DNA from: Piromyces finnis
Lineage: Eukaryota; Neocallimastigomycota; Neocallimastigomycetes; Neocallimastigales; Neocallimastigaceae
Direction of reading: 5' to 3'
Assembly (NCBI GenBank): GCA_002104945.1
Contig: MCFH01000004.1
Location: 1,340,001-1,404,000 of the forward strand
DNA: 64,000 nucleotides
Part shown: positions 1 through 12,762 of the stretch, in pieces
Layout of the letters: each line of letters begins with the position of its first letter
Numbering within the stretch: the first letter of the stretch is position 1
The notes under the pieces: generated by a model
Told to the model about the DNA's origin: nothing
Databases searched by the model: none
The model's input: only the letters and a program-made list of their open reading frames with translations
Translations under genes and position numbers: made by a program

Positions 1-237
1 ATATTATTAAAAATAGAATTAAAAAAAGTATATATATATAGAAATATAAAACATAAAACAAGTTTCACTTTATTTCTTTTTCTTTTCATTATTATTATTA
101 AGTTAAAATTTATTTATAACATTTCAGTACATTTCAAAATTAAACAATATACCAATTTAAAAATTAAAAGAATGGAAATTCAAAAAAATTTATGATATTA
201 TATAATAATTTCACGTAAAACTATTAAAAAATAAATA

Positions 238-2083
238 ATGGATATATTCAACAGATCTATAACTACTTTGAATATAAATTCGGATATTAAAGCGAAACTT
301 TTGAAATTGAGTATATGTAATATAAATGATTTAAAATATTTTACTCCAACAAAATTAGCTGAAGGTAATTACATGATATTAATATATTTGTGTATAATGA
401 AAAACAAGTATTATAAATGCCAAAATATTAATTGATAAAAAAAATATATATTATTAAGAAATTAATATACCAGTTATTCTTGCTGAGTCAATATTCGAAC
501 AAATAAATTATGATAATATAAAACCTATAAGTGGGCTTGAATTATATACCAATGAGTTAAAAAAAATAAATTCAATACAAACTTTTTGTAAAGCACTAGA
601 TAATATGCTAGAAGGAGTAACTGTTAATGGTATTCCTTTAGGTAAAATAACCGAATTTTGTGGTCCACCAGGTATTGGAAAAACTCAATTAGGGTAATGA
701 AAAGTAGTTTTTTTTTTTTTTTTTTTTTTTTTTAAATATATATATATATATATATATTTATTTATTATTTTATGATATTTAAATAGAATCCAATTATCAG
801 TAAATGTTCAAATACCTAAAATGTGTAAAGGAATTGAAGGAAAAGCCATTTTTATTGGTGAGATAATAATGTAATAATAAAGAATAAATAAGAAAAAAGA
901 TTAATAACTATTTTTTGGTATTATTAATGATAAAAATATTATGAATAATAAAGATACTGAAGGAAGCTTTATGATTGAAAGAGTTATTCAAATTGCAAAT
1001 TCTACTGTAGATTACATAAAAGAGAACTATCCAAATTGTAATAATAAGAAAATTAATATTTTATTTATAAGTTATGGAAAAAAAAATAACACATATCTAT
1101 AATATTATTTATATTATAGATAAAAATGATTCTTTTAATTTGAATTCTATATTATCAAATATTCAATATTTCCGGGTTCATGATTTTCAAGAACAAATTG
1201 CCTTAATTAATATATTAGAAAACTATATCATTAGTGACTCTATGGTATATATTATTAAGTTTAATTTGATATTTTATTTAAAACTGTAAATAAGTGAAAT
1301 TTATTAATTCTAAATGTATATACACACCATTTATCTGTTTATTTATTTATATAGATAAAAGTGATTGTAATAGACAGTATTGCTTTTCATTTTCGTCAAA
1401 CCTTTTCAAGTATGAGTTTAAGAACACAAATCTTAAATAATATAGCACAAATATTAATGAAAATTGCTGATAAATATAATATTGCCGTAAGTTTAAAAAA
1501 AAAAAAAAAACGCATTAAAATTAAATTTATAAAAATAAGTGTTATATTAATTTATTATTACTTTATTCCTCAATAAGATTGTAATAATGAACCAAATGAC
1601 CATGAAGTTCCAAAGAATGAAAGAAGATCCAGCAAACAAAGAAGAATCATTATTAGTACCAGCCTTAGGTAAAGATTTATATATATATTTATTTATAAAT
1701 ATTAATAAAATGATGATGGTAGTAACTAATAATAATATTATTATTTAGGAGAAAGTTGGGGTCATGCAAGTACAAATAGGTTTATATTGTCAACTACAGA
1801 TGATCAAATGTAAATAAATATTAAGTTTCATAAAATTTTTGGTTTTAAAAAAAATAATTAACAAAAAAAACTTTCAATTTTTGAATTATATTAGGATTCG
1901 AAAGATATTTTTACAAAAATCACCAAATAATAAACAAGGTATTGCTTACTATCAAATAACGGTATGTAATAATTAAGAATATATATATATAAATGTATAA
2001 ATATATATATATATTAATGCTTAGACTAAAAAAAATGTTAAATTTTTATACATATATAGAATGATGGGGTTAGAGACGTTTAA
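238..2083 (+). CDS. rad51C: RAD51C-like recombinase (RAD51 paralog)
   Basis: Ten exons: 238-364, 474-693, 787-857, 954-1070, 1120-1244, 1355-1486, 1578-1668, 1749-1809, 1895-1961, 2060-2083. They join into one 344-residue frame. Seen: Walker A GPPGIGKT at residues 106-113, an IDTEGSF motif, Walker B-type VIVID at about 223-227, then NQMT and [11 protein letters not shown], in the order found in RAD51 paralogs. The spacing and the wording of these motifs fit RAD51C best. Family knowledge: RAD51C works in BCDX2 and CX3 complexes during homologous recombination and Holliday-junction processing in the nucleus. The protein ends at NDGVRDV, so the basic C-terminal extension that carries the nuclear signal in vertebrates is absent. 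Intron 4 (1071-1119) is only 49 nt with donor GTTATG. The ATG chosen is the first in frame with the N-terminal domain. Confidence in the family is high, slightly lower for C versus other paralogs. Confidence 0.93.
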
Positions 2084-2539
2084 CATGTAAATAAAAAATA
2101 ATAATATCTGTATAATCATAATGAATAATGCCTCAAATCATTACTATTCAATCACAATCATTATCATAAACAGTTTTTTTTTTTTTTTTTTTTTTTACTA
2201 TTATTAATACTTCAATAACATTTCATTATAACCAACAACAAATGTATTTTTTTTTCCATTTAGTGAAATTAAATTAAAAAATTCTTATAATAAATTAAAG
2301 TTTGGTGTAAATATTTTTAATATTTAAAAATTAATTTTATAATATATAAAAATAAATCTTTAATTTTTCTTTTTATGATTGGTTAATGTTCATAATTTAT
2401 CTTTTTTTTATTTTTTATTTTTTATTTTTTTTTTTTTTCAATTTTTTTAGAAAGTTGAGAAATAATTTATAAAAGAATTTAAAATTATTATTTTAATTGT
2501 TAGTAAATTATTTTTTATTAAAAATATAGAATAATAAAA
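2084..2539. other. Intergenic spacer rad51C-wdr74
   Basis: 456 bases between two same-strand genes. It holds A/T homopolymer runs (T tracts near 2175-2197 and 2421-2438) and no convincing reading frame. It must contain the rad51C 3' end and the wdr74 promoter. Confidence 0.6.
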
Positions 2540-3824
2540 ATGAATTTTATTGTTGGAGATGAAGTTGGACTTGTAAAAGGTATAAAAATTAATTTTATTG
2601 TAATGTAAATATGACAATATGACTAAAGATTGTAGTAAATTAAATTTTATTTAAATATATATAAATTTTAAATTATGTCTATACAGCAATTTCTATTACA
2701 GAAGTTGACAAAATCCCAAAACCAGAAGTTAAAAGATGGGGTCAAATTGATAGAAAAAGAGAAGTTTTAAGAATGTGTATGAATACAGGAAAAAGTATCA
2801 AAACACCAATTAATGGAGCTCAAGTAATTTTCAAAACAATATTTATACTATTTGAATTTCATCATATTATTATGAAAAAAAAGCAATAATGATAAATCTA
2901 TAAAAAATAAATAAATTAATAAAAGTAGTAACAAGTAAAGAAAAAAAAAAAAAAAAAAAAAAACTAATGAAAACTATATCAATATTTTAATTTCATTTAA
3001 TTTAGTTTTCAGTCGCAAGAAAAGATGGATCTGTACAAGTTATGAGTGTTATTGACGGTGCTATCATTTCCGATGTAAAAGTATACACACCTGCTGTTGT
3101 TGATAAAAAAAAGTCACTTAAAGTCACAAGTAATAATAAAAAATCTGAACAATTTGTTGGAATAAATTGTCACGATGGGTAAAAATTAAATTTTTTTTTA
3201 TTATTAATTACTTTGTATTTAAATCTTAATTTTATATTAATAAAATACATTTTGGAATTTATTAAATTTTATTTTAATAAATATTCATATATATGAATAT
3301 AGTATTATTTATGCTTGTACTGATATGGGAAAATTTTATATCATAGATGCTAATGTATGTAATATATATAATTCAAAATTTCAAAATTTCTAAATTGATT
3401 TTTTAAAATTTCTTAAAACATATTCCATTCCTTTTAAAATATAATATTTAATTAATTATAATAAATATAATAATATCAATTAGAAATCAACACCTGAAAT
3501 TAAAACTGTTGACTTAAAACAAGACAATTTATGGTGTATGAAAGTACATCCAAAAGAAAGTAATATATTTGCTACTGGAGGAGAAGAAAGAGAACTTTGC
3601 ATATGGGATTTAAATAAAATGGAAGAAGATGATGAAAGTGAACAAGAAAATACTTTTAAAATCAAACCAATATTTACAGCAAAAAATGTTAAACATGACT
3701 TTTTAAATTTAAGAGTTCCAGTTTGGGTTACTTGTATGGAATGGTTAGATGATAATGATACAACTAAAATTATTATTGGTACTGGTCATCATCATGTATG
3801 TATGATTTTAAATGGTAGATTATA

Positions 3825-3905
<81 letters not shown>

Positions 3906-4645
3906 TATAGATTCGTGTATATGATACCAAAAAAGCAAGACGTCCAATATTGAGTGTTGAAATCGGTGAATATCCAATAAGATCTCTTTCATTAAATAAA
4001 GACAGAAGGTAAATAAAAAAGTTAATAAAGAATATATATTTTATTAATTATATATATCAGAATTTTTAATTCTATGAAATATTTCACAAATATAGCCAAG
4101 TCATATTTTCAGATACTATCGGTACTGTTACTTCTGTTGATGTTAAAACTGGTAAAGCATTAGGAACATTTAAAGGATTTGCTGGTTCTGTTTCTGATGT
4201 TTGGTGTAATCCAGAAGAAGATATTTTAGCTACTGTTGCATTAGATCGTCATTTAAGAATTTTCTCTACTCTTGGTAAAAGACCATTACTTCATAAGGTA
4301 AATATATAATAATGTTTAAAGTTTTAATATTAAAATATACTTTTTATTGACAAAACCTTTCTCATTTTTTTTTTTTTTTTTTTTTTTACCTATCTATATA
4401 AAATAAATCTATATTTTATAACTATAACCACAATATCAAGGTATATTTAAAAACTCGTATAAATTGTGTTTTAGGAGATTTAACATTTGTTGATGTTAAT
4501 GCTAATAAAGAAGATGAAGAAAACCAAGAAGAAAATCAAGAAGAAAATATTTGGGATAATATGAAATTAGTTAAAGATGATGAAGAAAAGTCATCTAAAA
4601 AGAGAAAGTTGGCATCAAAAGAAAAATCATCTAACAAGAAATTAA

Positions 4646-4650
<5 letters not shown>
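2540..4650 (+). CDS. wdr74: WDR74/Nsa1-like 60S ribosome biogenesis WD-repeat protein
   Basis: Eight exons: 2540-2579, 2687-2823, 3006-3178, 3303-3354, 3484-3795, 3911-4008, 4096-4297, 4441-4650; 407 residues. Seen: degenerate WD repeats with KVHPKESNIFATGGEE.ELCIWDL in the middle, VPVWVTCMEW, then RVYDTKKARRPILSVEIGE, a block typical of WDR74/Nsa1. The C-terminus is acidic then lysine-rich (KKRK, KEKSSNKKLK), a likely nuclear/nucleolar signal. Family knowledge: Nsa1/WDR74 is a beta-propeller of pre-60S particles, released by the AAA ATPase NVL/Rix7. It lies next to nip7, another 60S assembly factor, on the opposite strand. An AAT microsatellite fills intron 5 and a TAA run starts at the stop codon. 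Start is the only ATG preceding the first WD blade. Confidence 0.9.
3824..3904. repeat. (AAT)n microsatellite in wdr74 intron 5
   Basis: About 27 AAT units almost without interruption, occupying most of the intron between exons 3484-3795 and 3911-4008. Confidence 0.95.
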
Positions 4651-4688
<38 letters not shown>

Positions 4689-5408
4689 TCATATATATTT
4701 ATAGAATCAGTGAAATCTTTTTTTTTAAAGTTTCTGTCATAGTAAATATTTAAATCGATACCTTATTACTATTTAATTTATTTTATTTTTTAAATAAAAA
4801 TATAAAAACATTTTATAATAAACAAATAAATAAATATAAAAAAAAAAAAACTTTTAAATAAGAACATATTTACTGTCTTTTTTTTTTTTTTAATTTGCTG
4901 TTAATTAAATATTAAAATACAATGTATATTATATATATTATCAAACAAAGATAATACTAAATTTAAAACCTTAAAATACCCTTTTTTATTTATAAAGAAT
5001 TTAATAAAATATAATTTAATAAGTTAAGTGAACTTTTATTATTTTAAAAATTCGGATATTTTAATACAGATAATTTTTAAAAATAAGAATGATATAGAAT
5101 GGAAAATTTTATATATATATATATATATATTTTTTTTTTTTAAACAATATTACTAATAATAATAATAAAAAAAAACTTTGATTATAAAAAGTATTTTTCT
5201 AAAGCATTGATATTAAATAATTGTCTATAAAATCCCTGTTTTTTCTTTTCGAAAAAAAAAAAAAAAACTTCGATAAATAAATAAGTGAATAAATGTAGTG
5301 ATAAAATGAATAAATAGCTTATAAAAGAGTTTCTATTAATATAAGAAAAAAAGAAAAAATATGTTAATTATTTTTATTATTTATATATATTAATTATTTT
5401 AGTGTAAA
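4651..5408. other. Convergent intergenic region wdr74/nip7
   Basis: 758 bases between two stop codons facing each other. A TAA run continues from the wdr74 stop to about 4686, followed by A/T tracts. It serves as 3' UTR and terminator space for both genes. No coding or RNA gene was seen. Confidence 0.6.
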
Positions 5409-6673
5409 TTAAAAATTACCTTCTCCTCTTAAGTATTCACCAATATCAGCTTGATGGAATACAACAATACCAGTTGGGTCTAATTTTCTACAGTCAGAGG
5501 TAGAACGAGCAGTAACACCAAAACCTAATGGAACATCGTTCATAGAGTAAATGATAGCACCTTGATGTTCTGGAGTATCTTCAGTAATACGACCAAGGTG
5601 GGCCTTTAAGACATGATTACCATACATAAATGGCATTTCACCATTTGGCTTAACCCAAATCTTGTACTATATTGTTAAAGTTATTTATTGATTTTTATAA
5701 AAGATTAATTAATTTTAATTTATGATTCAATAATATGAATTAATGTTTTTTTTTTTTTAATTTGAATTAAATATTTACTTTAGCATATTGAGCTAAATAA
5801 TCTAATGAAGTGATGTGTAATCTGAATTTTCCAGTTTTAGTAAATTTACCAAAGCAAACACCAAGACTTAATAATTGATCTCTACCAATACAGGTAGCTT
5901 TTTTCATAATCTTTTCACTTTTGAATTCATTTGAAATATAATAATTTGTATTATATAAATAATGAATTATCAATATTAATCAATTTCTATTATATCTACA
6001 AATAAAAATCATATTTGCCGTATTTACCTAACATAATAAACTCTATTATTGTGAAGTCTGAAACAATATGTATCATCTGGTCTGTTAATTAAATGTACAA
6101 TATTTCTACCAATGCTAAAAAAAATATAGTTTTTATTTTTTATTATTTTTAAAAATTAAATAGATATTAATTATTCAAATCTTGATTTATTATTACTTTT
6201 TTTTTTTTTTTATAAAAGAATAATAGTGTTTTAAAATACTTACTATTGAGCTAATTTTTGGAAAAATACTGTTATATTACAACATATTAAAATAATAGTA
6301 TAAAATTATTAATTATTAAATAAGTAAATAATATATACAATAATTTTGAATTAAAAATTTATAATGGATTGTATTTTTAATATATATATATATATATTCT
6401 TTTTGAAAATTATTAGGTAATTATCGTATTTCGTTCATTACAAAAACATAATTATTCTATTTTATTATTTAAGATAAATCATTTTTTCAACACATTTATT
6501 TATATATTTTTTGTTGCAATAAAATAAATGGTTTAAATCCAATATGAAATTTCTAAATCATTAATCATAATGGTCCTCTTTCCCAACTTTCAAAATTAAA
6601 CTATCTTAGGATAATATTTTAATAAATTTTCTTTTTACGAACCCTTAGTTTCTTCTTCTGTTAATGGTCTCAT
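5409..6673 (-). CDS. nip7: 60S ribosome subunit biogenesis protein NIP7
   Basis: Five exons in transcript order: 6643-6673, 6244-6268, 6028-6114, 5779-5917, 5409-5666; 179 residues, against about 180 in the human protein. Seen: N-terminus [10 protein letters not shown], then [46 protein letters not shown], and a C-terminal PUA domain with GNHVLK.HLGRI and [11 protein letters not shown]. These are near-exact NIP7 family signatures. Family knowledge: NIP7 binds RNA through its PUA domain and acts in 27S pre-rRNA processing and 60S assembly, alongside factors such as WDR74 encoded next door. Exon 2 is only 25 nt. Intron 1 uses the unusual donor GTTCGT. The start is fixed by the highly conserved MRPL N-terminus. 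Confidence 0.96.
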
Positions 6674-7585
6674 TTTAAATATATATTAATTGAAATATAA
6701 ATTATTTGGATATAAGGGTGTAATTAATTTCAGCAATGATATTATACAAATGAAATCTTTAAAAAAAATAATTTATATATTAATTTATTATTGTTAATTA
6801 TATTAAGCACACACAAAAAAAATTTTAAAAAAAAAATAATTTATAATTTTTATAATATTCACCAATCATATTAATCTAATCATTTTAAAAGTATAATGTT
6901 TACTAAAATACTATTTATTTCAAATAGTAATGAAAAAGGATTAAAGTTTAATTATAATATAAATAGAGTTTTAATTTTTTTTTATATATATTTTATGAAA
7001 TATTATTCTATAAAAAAAAAAAAAGGATATTATACCTCTTTTTTTTTTTTTTTTTTTTTTAATTCTATATTCTATATATACAATATTTTCTTTAAAAAAA
7101 AAGTCTTTTTTATATTTTGGTTTTATTATTTATTTCTTTTATTTCTTTTATTATATATATGCATTTTTTTTAATAAATATTTATGTTTAACATTTATTTT
7201 TTTATTGATATTATTACTATTGTTAATTATTATTTTTTAAATTAGATTTAATAAAGTAGGTTTATATATAAACCAAACTCACTTAAAAATTAATTAATAC
7301 TTTTATAAAATACTATATCAAATATTTTTTTTTTTTTTTTTTTAAAAAAAAACTCAATAGTATAATACTGATTGTATAATTTATATACATATTTATAAAT
7401 TAAACGTTAATAAAGTTCCTTTAATCTATAAATATTCATCATACTTATATATACATATGACTTAGTTAATAATACAAACTTTAATTGTCGTTTGATTCTT
7501 TTTTCTTTTTTTTTTTTCTTTTTTTTTTTCCCTATTAATAAAAGTCTATTATTCATTAAAATCTAATAAAATAGTTTGGATTTTT
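6674..7585. other. Intergenic region upstream of nip7
   Basis: 912 bases between the nip7 start and the stop of the branching-enzyme paralog, both on the minus strand. Long T and A tracts dominate. A 114-codon plus-strand frame at 6896-7240 is almost entirely Phe, Ile, Leu, Tyr and Lys and is attributed to composition. Confidence 0.6.
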
Positions 7586-10309
7586 TTAGTTACTATATTT
7601 GAAGACAAGAGCAGTTCTATTTGGAATATAAGCCTATTAATAAAATATTTTTAATATATAGGTAGATATAGGTATATATGTTAATAATGATTAGAATGAA
7701 TTAGTTAATTCCTTTTTTATACGAAAAACTTATTTTACCTTGATATATTGATCTCTGTTAGCAAATCTTCCTGGTTGAGAGAAATGTCTACAACTTTCAT
7801 CAATACGACCAAAACCACCGAATTTTTTATTATCAGTATTTAATATAATGTCATGAATACCAACATGTCTGGTACCAATTTTGTAATCAGCAAAACTTTT
7901 CCAACTATGGAAGTTAAAAACAAATAATAAATTGCCTCTTTCAAAGGTAATAACTTTATCAATTTGATTAGTAAAATGAATATCACCTTGTTGAGTATTT
8001 AACCATCCATATTGTTCTTCTAATTCATTCATACAACGATCAAATTCATATAAATAACGATAACGTAAAAGTGGGTCATCTGGTAGATTAAATTGTCTTC
8101 TAGCATATTGGAAACTTTTATAGAAAAATTATTTATTTTATTTTTTTTAATAATTTTTATAATTTTAGTATTTAATTGATATTATTGTATTTTTACTTAA
8201 AACTCAAAAAAAAAAAAAAAAATTATCATACCTATTATTATTTCCTTTTCTTGGGAAATCCTTTTATTATTACAAGAGAAATAATATTAATAAAAAGATT
8301 AATTTTATATAGTTAATTTAAAATGATAAAAAATCATATTGTAAAAAAAAAAAAAAAAAGATAGTATAATTACAAGCCATTCAGGATGACCAAATTCATT
8401 TCCAATAAAGTTTAAGTAACTTTCACCACCTAAAGCACTAGTAATTAAACTATGAAAATAATATATAGAATTAAAAATAGATTAAAAAAGAAAAGAAAAA
8501 TAATATAATAATAAAAATTATTTATTAAATTACCGTATCATTTTGTGTAAAGCAATTCCTCTTTCAATTAATGGTGTTAATTTTGAGAAATCTGACATAT
8601 AATCATACATTTCTTTATCCATTAACCAAAAAGCAATTGTTTTATCACCAACTAAAGCTTGATCATGACATTCACAATAAGCAATCGTTTTTTCCTAATA
8701 TATTAAAATAAAATGTTAAAAAAAAAGGTATTCATTATTTATTATTCAAATAAATATTATATAATTAGGATGATAATAAATATATATACTTGATTTCTTC
8801 TGTTGGTTAAAGTCCAGCAAATATCATTCATTGACCAATCTTCTTCCTATTAATGAATAATGAATATTAATAATTTTATTATTTGATTCTTATATTTAAT
8901 AATGGTTTAATAGTAACATCATTTTACTAACTCTTCTTGATCCAATGAAATTAATCCACATATCTGGAATACCCATACCTAAACGGTAATCGAAACCACA
9001 ACCACCTTCAGATAAAGGTATACATAAACCTGGCATACCAGAAACATCTATAAAATAATATAATATTAATATTAATTTATTATAAAGGGAAAAATAAAAG
9101 CCTTTTTTTTTTTTTTTCGTTATTTTAAAAAAATTGTTTTTTAAATACCTTCAGCAATTGTTGTACAATTTGGATATAAGGTGTGAATCATATCATTAGC
9201 CTAAATTAAATTAAAGAAATAAATAATATAGATACTTATTATACATCATAGTATGAAAATAGAGGAGTTAAAAAAATTAAATATGTACTTACAAGCATTA
9301 AATATGAAAGAGCTTCTAAATCCGTAGCTTCTGAGAAATATTCTTCATAATTACCAGTAAATTGAGTGCCTCCAATACCATGATGTAAATAAAGCATACT
9401 TGTCACACCATCAAATCTAAAACCATCAAAATGGAACTCTTCAATCCAATATCTTAAATTTGATAATAAGAATCTTAAAACTTCAAGAGAAGAATAATTG
9501 AAGAGAAGAGTCTTCCATACGGCGTGATAACCTCTTGGGAATGGATGGAAGTATTGATGATCTTTTATTTTTTATTTTTTTTTTTTACAAATAATAATTG
9601 TAGTATAAATTAAACGATAGATTATCTATTTTAATAAAACGAAATTGATATAATTAAAATTATTACAAATTAAATAATAATTTTATTCATTACCAGTTCC
9701 ATCAAAACGATATAAACCGTCATTTGTGTTTTTACATGCATGGGAATGAATTACATCAAGTAAAACGTAAAGACCCATTCCATGAGCTGTATCAATAAGT
9801 TCCATTAAATCCTCTGGAGTACCAAATCTACTGGATGGTGCAAAGAAACTAGAAACTTGATAACCAAAACTAGCATAGTAAGGGTGTTCCATTACAGCCA
9901 AGATTTGAAGAGTGTTGTAATTTAAATATTTAATTCTTGGTAAAACATTCTTAGTAAATTCTTTATAAGTAGCTATTTTTAATTCAGGACTAGCAATACC
10001 AACTAAAAAATATAAAATGTTTATTATTAATATTATTCAAATAAAAAATTAAATAAATAACAATATAATAAAATGTATAAAAAATTACTGTGTGCTTCAT
10101 AAATTCTTAATCTATCCGGCTTTGGTGGACTCTTATTTTTAAAGACATATGGTTGTGGTGGATCCCAATAAACACCTATTATTTAGAAAAATTATTGATA
10201 ATTAAATATTATTTTCTATATATATCTTTTGTTACATTAAAAAAGAAAAATGCTATAATACCTTGATAAATTTCAGTGACTATGTTTATTTGTTGTATAT
10301 TTATAATTA

Positions 10310-10352
<43 letters not shown>

Positions 10353-10694
10353 ATATTATATTATTATTATTATTCTAATTTTTAGTAATACTTTTTATAT
10401 TTTGAACAGCTCTTCTAATCCAGGCTGGAATTCTGAAAACGCGTTCTCCATTTGGTAATATTAAACAAAGCTAAATAATAGTTAGTACGGAAAAAAGCCA
10501 AAGGTATAAAATATATTTCTAGTAATAAACCAATAGATAATTTATAAATATTTAAAAAATTGTATTATTATCATTACTTTAATTCTTGTATTGTGTTTAA
10601 TTGGAGATGTTCCGTCTTCGTTATTTGGTAAGAAAATTTCAAAAATATCATTTTGATTTCTTATCATTTCATGACTAGTTAAATTCCAATTATC

Positions 10695-10734
<40 letters not shown>

Positions 10735-10757
10735 CAAAATATAATTAATAAAAATTA

Positions 10758-10827
<70 letters not shown>

Positions 10828-10844
10828 TATTATTATTATTATTA

Positions 10845-10883
<39 letters not shown>

Positions 10884-11488
10884 GCTAATTTAATAGTATA
10901 TTATTAATGACATAAAAGACAGTAACAAAAAATAATAATTCAATTTCATTTTCAAATTTCAATTATATTATTAAATTTTGAAATGAAAAAGAAATTTTTA
11001 AAATAATTATTCAAAAAGTAATTATACTTTTCAATAAAATATGTATAGTTTAAGTGTATAAAAAATAACTGAATTAAATATTATTGATAAATAAATATTT
11101 ATTTATTATAGTTACTAAATTCTCCTGTAAGAAAAGCTTTAGCAGCTCCTGGTGCCCATTCACGATATAAAATACCGTCTTCAGTTTTATTTAAGCCGTA
11201 CTTTTTGTAACTCATAGAGAATTTATCTAAACCCTCACCATAATATTGAATTGTATCCTTTAAATCCAAGTAAGAATTATATCTTTTCATTAATTGAGGT
11301 TTGAATTGGGTTAACATTGGATCCAATTCAATTAATTTATCAATTCTTTCAGAAGCAATGTTATTATCTTTTCCTGGAATCATTGAATTTAAAAATTCTT
11401 TATTTGGGGAGTAAGCCTTTGTGACTTTAACATTATTCTCATTATAATTCATTTCTTCTTCAATGTCTGAACAATCAACAGTCAACAT
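7586..11488 (-). CDS. Diverged 1,4-alpha-glucan branching enzyme paralog
   Basis: Fifteen exons: 11116-11488, 10578-10693, 10392-10470, 10262-10279, 10089-10175, 9694-10002, 9293-9561, 9149-9200, 8932-9047, 8790-8846, 8534-8694, 8374-8449, 8232-8260, 7739-8114, 7586-7633; 721 residues. Seen: a CBM48-like N-terminal part, then a GH13 barrel with [22 protein letters not shown] (nucleophile Asp378), IAEDVSG (acid/base Glu434) and CHDQALVGD, then an all-beta C-domain. Catalytic residues are all present, so activity is likely. Two changes stand out against the copy at 17528-21420: the conserved [11 protein letters not shown] reads [11 protein letters not shown], and AESHDQ reads CECHDQ. The N-terminus is 35 residues longer. 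Known role of the family: transfers alpha-1,4 chains to alpha-1,6 branches in glycogen. Probably a sub-functionalised paralog. Exon 10262-10279 is 18 nt. Confidence 0.94.
10309..10355. repeat. (AAAT)n microsatellite in an intron of the branching-enzyme paralog
   Basis: About twelve tetranucleotide units in the intron between the 79-nt exon 10392-10470 and the 18-nt exon 10262-10279. Confidence 0.9.
10757..10882. repeat. (TTA)n microsatellite in intron 1 of the branching-enzyme paralog
   Basis: TTA units with occasional TTTA interruptions, about 125 bp, in the first intron between 10693 and 11116. Confidence 0.92.
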
Positions 11489-12762
11489 TTTTTTTTTATT
11501 TTTTAATTATTAGTATTGAACAATAAAATATTTCTTTATTTTTTATACATTGTAATTTTTAGTTTAAATGTTTAATATCTATTATCTATATTTATATATT
11601 TATAGTTTTAAAATATATCGCATTCATTCTTACAATAATATACAGACAATTCTATTTTTTTTCTTTTTATTTCCCAATTAAAAATAGTACTTCTTATCTA
11701 AATATATATATTTTCTATAAAGTATATATATTTTCTGAATTTATTAAATTTCTCTTTAACACAGAGAAGAGAAAATTATTTAAAAATTATTATATAAGTA
11801 TTGTTTAACACTTTTTATGATATCTTTTATTAATTATAATAATAAAAGTATATATGTTTTTTTTCTTTAAAAAAAAAAAAACAATGGAATATCTAGAAAA
11901 AAGAAATTGTAAAACAACAACAATTTCTTCAATCGAAGACCACTTTAAATTAATTTAAATATCATTAATTAATATTATATATTAATTAATCCTATTTTTG
12001 AGTAAAATCAAAAATAATATAAAAAGTTTAATTAAAAATTTAATAATATATAAAAAAAATTAATTAAATATTATTTAAAAAAAAAAAAAAAACACACAAA
12101 TTACAAGGTTAAATTATAATTAAATTTTTAATTTTTCCTTTTATATAAAATAAAATAAAAAAAGTCAAGTTTCTGTATAGATTAGAATGAACTTAAAAAA
12201 AAGAATAATTTATAAGATATAGAATAAAAACAAGTGTAAATAATTAATGTATCATGTATCATTTTTGTTATATTTAGAAAAAAGTTTTCTATATAGTAAA
12301 ATCCTACTTCATTTTTTTACTAAATAAATAATATGATATTTATTGATTTTTGAACTATATTATTCCTTTTTATTCTTTTATAATGACCTAACTTGAATCA
12401 TATTCTAATTACTATAATAAAAGTGATTTAAAGGCTAAGCATAATTTACAAAAAAAAAAGGGTTTTCAATTATTAAATATATTTGAAATCTTACTGAATA
12501 TATATATATATATATTTTTGAAACACTTGAAAAATAAACAATATAAAAAATTTAAAAAAAATTCTATAAACTTTAAAAATAATAATTTTGTTGTATTTTA
12601 TTATTATTATTTTAAGTAATAACAATATTTTTTTTTTTTTTAAAAAAAAAAGTTTGATGTTAAGAATTTTAGAAAATACAATAAAAATAAATATATAGTT
12701 ATAGTAATTGACAATTGACATTCATTTTTTTTTTAAAAAGAAGAATAACTTAAAATAAGATT
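11489..12762. other. Divergent promoter region
   Basis: 1274 bases between the start codons of the branching-enzyme paralog (minus) and the secreted protein gene (plus), so it must hold both promoters. It is A/T tracts and TTAATTAA-like palindromic words near 11965-11992. Short minus-strand frames here (12491-12721) are rich in Ile, Phe and Lys and are not considered real. Confidence 0.55.

Noticed and set aside
6896-7240. 114-codon plus-strand frame upstream of nip7
   Set aside because: Almost only Phe, Ile, Leu, Tyr, Lys and Asn, produced by T and A tracts; no domain, and no splice context.
12491-12721. 76-codon minus-strand frame in the divergent promoter
   Set aside because: Composition-driven Ile/Phe/Lys sequence spanning an alternating AT run; no family resemblance.
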